A stretch of 6,000 nt of DNA from PVC group bacterium. GTDB taxonomy: Bacteria; Verrucomicrobiota; Kiritimatiellia; UBA8416; PXDI01. Within the stretch, counting starts at the first letter, position 1; every line of letters begins with the position of its first letter. This document shows positions 1 to 5,841 of the stretch, piece by piece. Below the pieces are notes generated by a model. It saw nothing but the letters and a program-made list of their open reading frames with translations, did no database searches and was not told the DNA's origin. The stretch is from positions 1 through 6,000 of the forward strand of contig PXDI01000095.1 of the NCBI GenBank assembly GCA_003565095.1. The letters run 5' to 3'. The position numbers and the translations under genes are program-made.

Positions 1-75
1 AAAGATATCGAGGACGATTTCAGCTTTTTAGGTTTTTTTCCGGTGATTAGTTTTGGTATGGCATATCGTTTTTAA
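1..75 (+). CDS. C-terminal end of a probable outer-membrane beta-barrel protein (partial, 5' end outside window)
   Basis: Frame 1 is open from the window edge to a TAA at 73-75 and encodes 24 residues ending in FFPVISFGMAYRF. Alternating hydrophobic and polar residues with a C-terminal phenylalanine form the usual last strand of an outer-membrane beta-barrel, which the BAM machinery recognises. This is a family-level argument from a very short fragment; the specific protein cannot be named. No clear intrinsic terminator follows the stop. The next gene on this strand begins 205 bp downstream with its own promoter-like sequence, so the two are probably separate transcription units. A chance open frame of this length is possible, but the aromatic-terminated barrel pattern makes a real gene end the better reading. 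Confidence 0.55.
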   Translation, partial: KDIEDDFSFLGFFPVISFGMAYRF

Positions 76-141
76 CTCGCATCCATTCGGGTTCAGATCA
101 GTCGCAAACAGGGAACGCGCCGCGTGGGATTGTTGCCGCGT

Positions 142-169
142 TTGACTTCGATGCGCTGTTTGTGATAAT
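142..169 (+). promoter_or_regulatory. Sigma70-like promoter upstream of the PHP protein gene
   Basis: A -35-like TTGACT (142-147) is followed, after 16 bp, by a -10-like GATAAT (164-169), which is preceded by TGT at 161-163 as an extended -10 element. Five of six bases match the consensus in each hexamer. Transcription would begin near 176 and leave a leader of about 105 nt before the ATG at 281. This is a consensus match by eye and assumes a standard housekeeping sigma factor. Confidence 0.5.
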
Positions 170-184
170 TTTTATTCATTCAGC

Positions 185-226
185 TTTCAGGTCATGCAAT
201 AACGGCCGTTTTTCGTTATCCTGAAA
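185..226 (+). promoter_or_regulatory. Bulged stem-loop in the leader of the PHP protein gene
   Basis: TTTCAGG (185-191) pairs perfectly with CCTGAAA (220-226). Inside it ATAACG (199-204) pairs with CGTTAT (214-219). The right arms are contiguous; the left arms are separated by a 7-nt bulge (TCATGCA), and the apical loop is 9 nt. It lies just downstream of the expected transcription start and 54 nt before the start codon. No T-tract follows the stem, so it is not a normal intrinsic terminator. It could be an RNA leader structure or an operator-like site; its function is unknown. Confidence 0.4.
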
Positions 227-280
227 AGCAATATCACAAAACATTCATTACGGCACACGTTTGCCGGGAAAGTCAATTAT

Positions 281-2167
281 ATGTTTTCAAAGAATTCATT
301 GCGGATTTTTGCTACGTTCATTTTGGGTTTCGTTTTAAATTCATTCGGGGCGGAGCAGGTCACGCGTAGTGTCTTGCATAATCCTTATCAAGATGTGGAC
401 TGGGAAACGTTTGAGCACCACCGTACATGTCTGCATATTCACACTCGTGAGAGTGATGGTCACCTGCCGCCGAAGGATACTGTGAAGGAGTATGTTGCCG
501 CCGGTTATTCGATTCTGGCTTTGACGGATCATGATACGATGCGTTCAGCGCAGACCACATGGCCATGGTCCGATTATGGTATTGATCTCGATGCCTTTGA
601 AAACGCAGTTCTTCCGGTGCAAGGCAATGAGATTTCGCGTCCTCACCATATCGGAAGCTATTTTATCGAGTACGGGGCACCGGAAGAAAGGTCAGAAGAG
701 GTTGTGCTTACGGAAATCGGTTCGCGCGGTGGGCTTGCTGTTATGTTTCATCCCGGCCGCTACAGCCACCCGCCGTCATGGTATGTGGAGCTTTACCGCC
801 GGTTTGATCATTTGGTCGGGATGGAAGTTTATAATCAAGTTGATCGTTATCCGCAGGACCGTGCGATGTATGACGCCGTGCTGGCTGAACTGATGCCGTC
901 ACGCCCGATGTGGGCTTTTGCTAATGATGACTACCATAGAGATGCGCACTTCGGTATATCCTTTACGATGTTTCTGCTTCCGCCGGACGGATTAGAAGAG
1001 GATAATTTTCGTCAGGCGATGTTGCAGGGACACTTTTTTGCTGTTTACGATCCCTCGCGCGACGCATCGGGGATGATACTTCCCAGAGCTGTAAAGGTGT
1101 CTGAATCAGATATAAAAATCACTGCGGATGCTCCTGACGAAGCTGTCGCCTGGATCAGTCACGGCTGCATTATTCATCGGGGCAAGCGGCTGCCTCTGAC
1201 CCTCAACCTCGGCAACTATGTCCGTGCGGTGATCGAAGGTGCTGACGGAGCAAAAACCCTTGTACAGCCTTTTGCGCTATCCGGCGGGGAGGCGATGACC
1301 ACGAGTAAGCTGGTTGTGGAAAACGGTGAGGGCACGGGGGAATATATTGAGGGGGCGATGAATGCCCCGGTTCGTGCGGGAGAAGCCCCGGAAGGCAAGG
1401 TTTTCGATCGTTGGACAACAGAGGAAATGGCGCGAATCGAAGATCCGTTGGCGCGGGAGACCGCGGTCAACCTGCAAGGCGCTGATAAAGTGCGTGTTGT
1501 CGCAACGTTCCGTCCTCCCCGAACATATGACGTTACTGTAGAGAACGGACTTGGCGGCGGCACAGCTTTGGAGGAGGCTACCCACCGGATTCAGGCGGAA
1601 ATACCGGAAGGAATGGCGTTTGATTACTGGAGCGGGGATACAGACTTGCTGGATGGTATATGGTCTTCTGTGGCGGAATTGACCATGCCCGCCCGTCCGG
1701 TTGCGTTTCGCGCTCATTTCACGGAATCCTACACTTCTCCGCCGGAATTGGTGAATACCGGTTTTGAAGCGGGGCTTGAGGGTTGGAAAGCCGATCCGGA
1801 TGTTGTGCGCATTTTAGATGCGGATGACGGCACGCGCTACTTGCGGATACCGGAAGCTTCCGGAGCCCGGCGTCTGATCAGCGGGGTGCCGGTCTCTCCC
1901 GAGGAGCGTTTGACTCTGATATTTGATGCGCGGCTTGATCGGGACGATGTCGGAGCTCCGGTAGGATTCATTATCCAGAAGCAGGATGGATCCGGTGTGG
2001 CATCGCCTGCGCAGTTGCGGGTTAGCGGTACGGAATGGCGTCCCTATGCATTATCGACAGTTATGGGTTCAGACCGCGAGTTTGAGGAGATCAATATAGA
2101 CTTCTGGATATGGGTTCCAAGAGGCCGCGAACTTGACGTAAGGAACCTTCGCGTGCGGATTCATTGA
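281..2167 (+). CDS. Secreted PHP-domain metal-dependent hydrolase with InlB-like repeats and a jelly-roll-like C-terminus
   Basis: The 628-residue product starts with a signal peptide (about 1-24, hydrophobic FATFILGFVL core, SFGA end), so it should be exported. Residues about 45-260 form a PHP (polymerase and histidinol phosphatase) domain. Visible candidate metal ligands are LHIHT (H52, H54), D59 in ESDG, TDHD (D83, H84), E117 in GNE, H157 in FHPGR and NDDYH (D216, D217, H219). PHP domains typically bind two or three metals and hydrolyse phosphoesters; the substrate here is unknown. A beta-rich segment follows (about 265-335). Two divergent InlB B-repeat-like modules come next (about 343-411 and 414-481, with FDRW and FDYWSGD motifs). 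A galactose-binding/CBM-like module (about 488-628, NTGFEAGLEGW start) ends the protein, suggesting attachment to glycan or cell surface. The ATG at 281 is preceded by a GGGAAAG at 266-272, 8 nt away, and gives a proper signal peptide. The gene is convergent with the ABC operon. Confidence 0.88.
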   Translation: MFSKNSLRIFATFILGFVLNSFGAEQVTRSVLHNPYQDVDWETFEHHRTCLHIHTRESDGHLPPKDTVKEYVAAGYSILALTDHDTMRSAQTTWPWSDYGIDLDAFENAVLPVQGNEISRPHHIGSYFIEYGAPEERSEEVVLTEIGSRGGLAVMFHPGRYSHPPSWYVELYRRFDHLVGMEVYNQVDRYPQDRAMYDAVLAELMPSRPMWAFANDDYHRDAHFGISFTMFLLPPDGLEEDNFRQAMLQGHFFAVYDPSRDASGMILPRAVKVSESDIKITADAPDEAVAWISHGCIIHRGKRLPLTLNLGNYVRAVIEGADGAKTLVQPFALSGGEAMTTSKLVVENGEGTGEYIEGAMNAPVRAGEAPEGKVFDRWTTEEMARIEDPLARETAVNLQGADKVRVVATFRPPRTYDVTVENGLGGGTALEEATHRIQAEIPEGMAFDYWSGDTDLLDGIWSSVAELTMPARPVAFRAHFTESYTSPPELVNTGFEAGLEGWKADPDVVRILDADDGTRYLRIPEASGARRLISGVPVSPEERLTLIFDARLDRDDVGAPVGFIIQKQDGSGVASPAQLRVSGTEWRPYALSTVMGSDREFEEINIDFWIWVPRGRELDVRNLRVRIH

Positions 2168-2201
2168 TTCCCTGCCTCTGAGTTCTGCAGGGTGTCCCAT
2201 G

Positions 2202-2251
2202 GTGGTGGGAGCTTCCAGCTCCCGCGTCCGGGAGCAAGATGCTCCCGCCAC
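2202..2251. repeat. GGGAGC/GCTCCC intergenic repeat with alternative hairpins
   Basis: The unit can fold in two exclusive ways. Fold one is two adjacent hairpins: GGGAGCT (2207-2213) with AGCTCCC (2217-2223), and CGGGAGCA (2229-2236) with TGCTCCCG (2240-2247), each with a 3-nt loop. Fold two is one long hairpin: 2202-2212 with 2241-2251 (11 positions, one T-G mismatch or wobble) enclosing GCTCCCG (2218-2224) with CGGGAGC (2229-2235). A further stem, CCCTGC (2170-2175) with GCAGGG (2187-2192), lies just upstream. No T-tract follows, so this is not a standard terminator, although its place 34 bp after the PHP stop between convergent genes would let it protect 3' ends. From memory, similar sequences recur between genes in Kiritimatiellota-type genomes; that was not checked. 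Confidence 0.6.
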
Positions 2252-2290
2252 TTTGCGCAAGTCGCCGTGACTAGGTGCTAGGGTATTGCT

Positions 2291-2419
2291 AGGGACAGAC
2301 AACTTATTGGCCATAAACTCGGGTTTTATTGGCGAAATAACGCTTTGCGGAATGTCTCAACTGTCTTTTTGTACAAAAATGTACACAAGGCGCATGATGC
2401 CGATAGTTTGTCTGTCCCT
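2291..2419. repeat. 129-bp element bounded by a perfect 12-bp inverted repeat (MITE-like or REP-pair-like)
   Basis: AGGGACAGACAA (2291-2302) is the exact reverse complement of TTGTCTGTCCCT (2408-2419). The interior is 105 bp and holds no convincing gene. Such a layout fits a small non-autonomous element or a pair of REP-like sequences. The GGGACAGAC core resembles, from memory, intergenic repeats linked to REP-associated tyrosine transposases (RAYTs). No transposase is present in the window and no clear target-site duplication is visible. The element fills much of the convergent gap between the PHP and ABC ATPase genes. Confidence 0.45.
2366..2385. other. AT-rich palindrome with paired TGTACA sites
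   Basis: TTTTTGTACAAAAA (2366-2379) is a perfect 14-bp palindrome. The hexamer TGTACA inside it (2370-2375) is repeated at 2380-2385, exactly 10 bp or about one helical turn away. It lies within the 129-bp inverted-repeat element. The paired spacing is typical of protein-binding sites, but it could equally be internal structure of the repeat. No nearby start codon makes a regulatory role obvious. Confidence 0.3.
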
Positions 2420-2454
2420 GTTTTCTGTAAATGACAAAACTTTTGAGAACCGCT

Positions 2455-3105
2455 CTAAACAAACCTGCCTTTATTCATGGTGTATCTCGTTCCGGCAGAA
2501 TCGCCGGTGCGCGGGTCGTGTGAAACCAGCAGAACCCCGCCGCCGTCAGTGGCGAATTCAACGATATAGGCCATCACTTCGGCGGCATTATCGTCATCGA
2601 GGTTACCGGTCGGCTCGTCGGCCAGCAGATACAGCGGATTGTTAATCAACGCCCTGACCAGAGCGACGCGCTGGCGCTCTCCGGTGCTGAGGCTGCCGGG
2701 CTTGTGATGCAGGCGCTCGGCAAGGTTGAAGCGCTTTAAAAGCTCTTTAGCTCGCGCAAGGCTTTCCGTGCCGGCCAATGCCGCCAACATTACATTGTTG
2801 ATTACATCAAGGTAGGGTAGAAGATGAAACTGTTGAAAAACGAAGCCGATCTTCCCGGCGCGCATCCGCGCGCGATCTTCGGTGCTGAGCGCATACAAAA
2901 TATGCTCATCAATAGTAACTTCTCCGTGGTCCGGCAGCAGCAGGCCGCCGGCAGACAGCAGCAGCGTGGTCTTTCCGCAACCGCTGCGCCCGTTAACCGT
3001 AACAAGCTCTCCCGGCTTGATCTCAAGGCTTATTGAATCAAGGGCTTTTACCGGAGCATCCGTCGAATAGAAAGTTTTGCTTAGTTGGTGAATTCTCAGA
3101 CTCAT
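2455..3105 (-). CDS. ABC transporter ATP-binding subunit, MacB/LolD type
   Basis: This is a cytoplasmic ATPase that would power the permease encoded just upstream. Counting from a possible TTG at 3111, the motifs are Walker A GRSGCGKT (41-48), Q-loop in FQQFHLLP (Q93), signature LSTGERQR (141-148), Walker B LLADEPTGNLD (162-172) and H-loop SHD (H198). All catalytic motifs are intact. The length of about 216 residues and the FHLLP and DEPTGNLD signatures place it with the MacB/LolD/FtsE-like group that pairs with FtsX-fold permeases. The ATG at 3105 is preferred over the TTG: it has a GGAGG at 3117-3113 with 7-nt spacing, while the TTG would sit 1 nt from that site. The start lies 2 nt after the permease stop, so translation is probably coupled. 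It is the last gene of the minus-strand cluster; the stop is TAG at 2457-2455 and no clear terminator follows. The substrate is unknown. Confidence 0.93.
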   Translation of the reverse strand: MSLRIHQLSKTFYSTDAPVKALDSISLEIKPGELVTVNGRSGCGKTTLLLSAGGLLLPDHGEVTIDEHILYALSTEDRARMRAGKIGFVFQQFHLLPYLDVINNVMLAALAGTESLARAKELLKRFNLAERLHHKPGSLSTGERQRVALVRALINNPLYLLADEPTGNLDDDNAAEVMAYIVEFATDGGGVLLVSHDPRTGDSAGTRYTMNKGRFV

Positions 3106-3107
3106 GA

Positions 3108-4424
3108 TCAATCCTCCGCCAGTATTTTTGCCGGATCAATATGCGCTGCCGCAAGCGCCGGTATCACGCTGGCAAGACAGGCCAGTGCCGGTGCTGCCAA
3201 CAACGCCGCAACCGGCATAACAGGATCAAGCAGCGTCAAAACATTGGCTTTGGTAATTGCAACGCCGCTCCAGACAATGCCGCCGTACAAACCCAGCGCA
3301 CACCCGGCAAAACCGCCGATTACCCCCATCAACAGGGCTTTCAAAAGAAAGATTGCCAGAATCTCGCGACGCAGAAACCCCAGCGCCCGTAAAATGCCGA
3401 TTTCGCCGCGTCGTTCACGCACGTTTGCAAATATCGTGAGCATTATCCATAAGGCGGCTCCAGAAAAAAGAAGCGGCAGGAGCACAGCGGCACGGCGCTC
3501 CTTGTCGCGACGCATTTCGTCGCGCTGTTGCAGAACCGAAGCGACAACCCGCCGGTGCGCTTCGGCCGCCTGTTGGCGCACTTTCGCCCTGGGTGCAATA
3601 AGCGAGCTGAACTCGTAGACTTTTGCATGAGGCAGAATGGCCTCCACTTCTGTATGTATTTTGCCCAGATCGTCAAGGCTGCAAACACATTCAAGGGCGA
3701 ATATGCCGTTGATCCGGTTTTCTTTTCCAAGTATCTCCTGGGCATCTTGTAACGGAATGGATACGGTGAAATCATCATCACTGCCGCGGCGGGCATGAAT
3801 TCGGTTAATAACGAATTCCCTGCCGGCAAGCGTAATGGTCTCTCCCGGGCGCAAATTCAACGCCACGGCAATTTCCGCGCCAAGGTTAGCCATCCCGTCG
3901 GGAATACGGCGGACAATCGGAGAACGATACTGATGGTCTTCGGTCAGAAATTCCGGTTTAGTAAAAACCGGCACCTGGCCGCTGATGCCGGAAAGCATGA
4001 TCCCGGTTTCCTGTTCCTCCCAGAATATTCGTTTTTGCAGCACCGGCAGCAAATGGTTGAGCGTGGTCAAATCACCGTGCGCCAGTTTCCACACATCATC
4101 ATAATCCATATAGGTATCGGGATGACCGAGCCTGCGGAACTCGGCCATGTCCTGCTCTTTATTCATAATCAAGACATTGTGGCCCATGTCGCGCATGATT
4201 CGCCGGTAGCGATTTTCGAGCTGGGTCATTTCCGACCGCAAGTTTTTCTCGGTTTCAATGACGATATTTTCCGTGCTGAGATCATGCGCGCGTAATTGCA
4301 ACACGATAATCAGCGCGCCGGCCGTAGCGGCGGTCAAGGACAGCAGTCCGGCGCAGAAACCAAGCCTGCGGTGCTTTATTTCATAAACAACAATGTTCCA
4401 GTGTTTCATGATGCCTCGCTTCAT
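3108..4424 (-). CDS. ABC transporter permease, MacB/FtsX-like, with periplasmic CxC motif
   Basis: The 438-residue product has the MacB-like topology: one N-terminal membrane helix (about 22-43), a large periplasmic domain (about 44-309), then three helices (about 312-334, 354-384, 401-426). The segment after the second helix, RERRGEIGILRALG (336-349), is the typical FtsX-family coupling region that contacts the ATPase. The periplasmic domain has charged, probably helical stretches at about 52-80 and 280-310 and an unusual ECVC motif (C246, C248). Such permeases usually act as dimers and couple ATP hydrolysis to movement of the periplasmic domain; they export or extract substrates rather than importing through a channel. 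The start overlaps the upstream stop by 4 nt (ATGA, 4424-4421). An internal ATG at 4409 (residue 6) has GAGG 4 nt upstream and may be the real start, shortening the N-terminus by five residues. The substrate is not identifiable. Confidence 0.88.
   Translation of the reverse strand: MKRGIMKHWNIVVYEIKHRRLGFCAGLLSLTAATAGALIIVLQLRAHDLSTENIVIETEKNLRSEMTQLENRYRRIMRDMGHNVLIMNKEQDMAEFRRLGHPDTYMDYDDVWKLAHGDLTTLNHLLPVLQKRIFWEEQETGIMLSGISGQVPVFTKPEFLTEDHQYRSPIVRRIPDGMANLGAEIAVALNLRPGETITLAGREFVINRIHARRGSDDDFTVSIPLQDAQEILGKENRINGIFALECVCSLDDLGKIHTEVEAILPHAKVYEFSSLIAPRAKVRQQAAEAHRRVVASVLQQRDEMRRDKERRAAVLLPLLFSGAALWIMLTIFANVRERRGEIGILRALGFLRREILAIFLLKALLMGVIGGFAGCALGLYGGIVWSGVAITKANVLTLLDPVMPVAALLAAPALACLASVIPALAAAHIDPAKILAED
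3113..3117 (-). promoter_or_regulatory. Ribosome binding site of the ABC ATPase gene, inside the permease 3' end
   Basis: On the minus strand GGAGG (3117-3113) lies 7 nt before the ATG at 3105 and inside the last codons of the permease gene (stop TGA at 3110-3108). It decides in favour of the ATG over the TTG at 3111 and indicates translational coupling between the two subunits. Confidence 0.75.
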
Positions 4425-5695
4425 TCCAGCCGCCTGCCCGTCAGCCGGAACACGGCAAAAAGTGCCACAATAATCAATATAATGACGGCTAAAAATATGC
4501 CCGTTACCAGACCGCGGATATTATCATCCACCTCCACGGTTTCCGTCTCGATGGCCGGCTCAGCAACTTGCTCTTCGGGGAAGACTTGATGCATACGCTC
4601 CGCAAAAACATCAAGCGGGTCGCGACCATCGTCGCGTTGCGCGTTTGTGGAATCCGGATGCAAGGCGCCCGGCCTTATTTCGTTCGCGCGTTCGAGCTCT
4701 GCGGAAAGGCGCTGTTCGGCTTCACGCCCCCTGTCTTCAAAGTCCGACATTGAGCTCACTGGCGCAAGCATTTCATCAGAAATAATTTTCACCGCTTCAT
4801 TCCAGTTTTTCGAGATCAACAGATCGATTCCGGGATTGAGCATTTTTACTTGGCAGCTGCACGGTCCGGCCAGAAATTCCGCTGCATCGGTCAGCGTGGC
4901 GCTGGTTATGCCTTTACCTACAATAGACCATAGACATATACCCCGGCCATAGAGCGGGAAAATCATGGGGTGATCTTGCAAATCCGCCAGATCAGGTTCG
5001 CTGCCGATCAACATGCTAATCAAAAATTCCTCCGCAGCATCATTGCGGGAGACGCGCTTGATGGCAAACTCCAGCTTGGGCGGTTCGGTCCCGGAACGAC
5101 TGTCCCACCACTCTTCAACGTCAGGAATTTCCAGAACCTGCTCGAGCCGGGTAAGTTCGCGTGAAAGCAGTTCATAAACCCGATTGTCCCTGGTTCGGTC
5201 ACCGCTTTCCAGCATAAGCCAGACCGGGATGCCGCGCGCCAGTTCTTTGGCGGCCGCGCGCCGCGCTGGGGAATCGAGCAAACGGGTAATGGTCGCAGGA
5301 TCGGCCGCCCCTTTCCACAACGCTTCATCCTTGTTGCTGATTGCCGGATAACGCAGCACCATCCAGGGCAGCTCCGGAAGAACAGCGATATCGTCCAGAT
5401 ACCGGTCCATGGCGCGCGGTTGCTCGCCAATGTCGATCAATGACACCTTGAGATTGGCATATCGGGCGGTTTTTCCCTCCAGCATTTCATTAATGGTCTC
5501 TATTTTGACGGAAGAAACATTGCCATCATAAAAAATGCTAAGTCGATATGGATCGGGTTCCCAGAATTCCACCGAATAGCGGAAAACCGGGATCGGACAG
5601 GCTTCGGCGGGAGACACTGCCAATGCCGCCAGCGCAAAAAAAGCGACAGACAGAATATAGGCACGTATTGCAGATATCCGGTATGTTATTGTCAT
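4421..5695 (-). CDS. Exported protein with C-terminal membrane anchor and CxC motif, probable partner of the ABC transporter
   Basis: I cannot assign a named family. The 424 residues comprise a signal peptide (about 1-31, hydrophobic ILSVAFFALAALAV, ending SPAEA), a periplasmic region starting CPIPVFRY (C33), and one C-terminal membrane helix (about 394-416) followed by a short basic tail, RLTGRRLE. AEAC lacks a standard lipobox, so signal peptidase I cleavage is more likely than lipidation. The periplasmic part may hold two domains: about 48-195 (LPWMVLRYP, then GIPVWLMLESGD) and about 205-315 (MIFPLYGRGICLWSIVGKGI, then GPCSCQ with C279 and C281, then NPGIDLL). The region before the anchor (about 315-392) is acidic and charged, probably a linker. 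The ATGA overlap with the permease gene implies a shared complex. The ATG at 5695 gives the signal peptide and has only a weak upstream GTGGA. The CxC could bind a metal or take part in redox chemistry; that is inference. Confidence 0.8.
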   Translation of the reverse strand: MTITYRISAIRAYILSVAFFALAALAVSPAEACPIPVFRYSVEFWEPDPYRLSIFYDGNVSSVKIETINEMLEGKTARYANLKVSLIDIGEQPRAMDRYLDDIAVLPELPWMVLRYPAISNKDEALWKGAADPATITRLLDSPARRAAAKELARGIPVWLMLESGDRTRDNRVYELLSRELTRLEQVLEIPDVEEWWDSRSGTEPPKLEFAIKRVSRNDAAEEFLISMLIGSEPDLADLQDHPMIFPLYGRGICLWSIVGKGITSATLTDAAEFLAGPCSCQVKMLNPGIDLLISKNWNEAVKIISDEMLAPVSSMSDFEDRGREAEQRLSAELERANEIRPGALHPDSTNAQRDDGRDPLDVFAERMHQVFPEEQVAEPAIETETVEVDDNIRGLVTGIFLAVIILIIVALFAVFRLTGRRLE

Positions 5696-5781
5696 TGCAG
5701 TTCCACTTCGATGCCGATAATTAGCGTTCCATGTGGCGAACCCGCGAGTCCCGGGGAAACAAAAGCGCCATCATGATTTTT
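5692..5781 (-). other. Short open frame without a start codon, ending in ATGA overlap with the anchored protein gene
   Basis: The frame is open for 29 codons (5781-5695) between a TGA at 5784-5782 and a TGA at 5694-5692, and has no ATG, GTG or TTG in its first part. Its translation contains GAFVSPGLAGSPHGTL and ends IIGIEVELQ. The stop overlaps the next start codon as ATGA, the same junction used between the anchored protein and permease genes. Just upstream, an ATG at 5788 begins a frame MLKKS-stop across a run of six A (5782-5777); losing one A would join this ATG to the open frame. It could be a decayed or frameshifted small gene, or chance: an open run of 29 codons is common at random. 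Confidence 0.2.
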
Positions 5782-5841
5782 TCAGCATTCTTGATTTGTG
5801 TAGCGTGCTATTCTTTAAGCCCTCTTTGAGGCAAATGTTTT

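Noticed and set aside
114..142. AACGCG/CGCGTT inverted repeat as a terminator for the left-edge gene
   Set aside because: The stem is 6 bp with a 17-nt loop, and no T-tract follows; it also overlaps the -35 element by one base.
2069..2314. 81-codon minus-strand open frame over the PHP gene end and the GGGAGC repeat
   Set aside because: Its sequence is a translation of the repeat plus the antisense of the PHP gene; no domain or signal is visible.
2170..2420. CRISPR-like array in the convergent intergenic region
   Set aside because: The repeats are inverted arms of hairpins, not regularly spaced direct repeats with unique spacers, and no cas gene is present.
2286..2645. 119-codon plus-strand open frame across the intergenic repeats
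   Set aside because: It starts from TTG, runs through the inverted-repeat element and then antisense into the ABC ATPase gene, and resembles no protein family; it is a by-product of the repeat.
3085..3618. 177-codon plus-strand open frame opposite the permease gene
   Set aside because: It is antisense to a well-supported FtsX-like permease and has an arginine/serine/alanine-rich composition typical of shadow frames.
3795..4295. 166-codon plus-strand open frame opposite the permease gene
   Set aside because: It lies wholly antisense to the permease coding sequence, with no recognisable domain, and starts without support from a ribosome binding site.
5720..5770. 16-codon minus-strand frame ending in RHMER
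   Set aside because: It is very short, lacks a ribosome binding site and is only one of two alternative frames over the same bases; it is mentioned only in connection with the A6 run.
5821..5831. CCTC-TTT-GAGG hairpin after the TonB receptor stop as a terminator
   Set aside because: The stem is only 4 bp and no T-run follows in the minus-strand direction, so it should not end transcription before the ABC genes.
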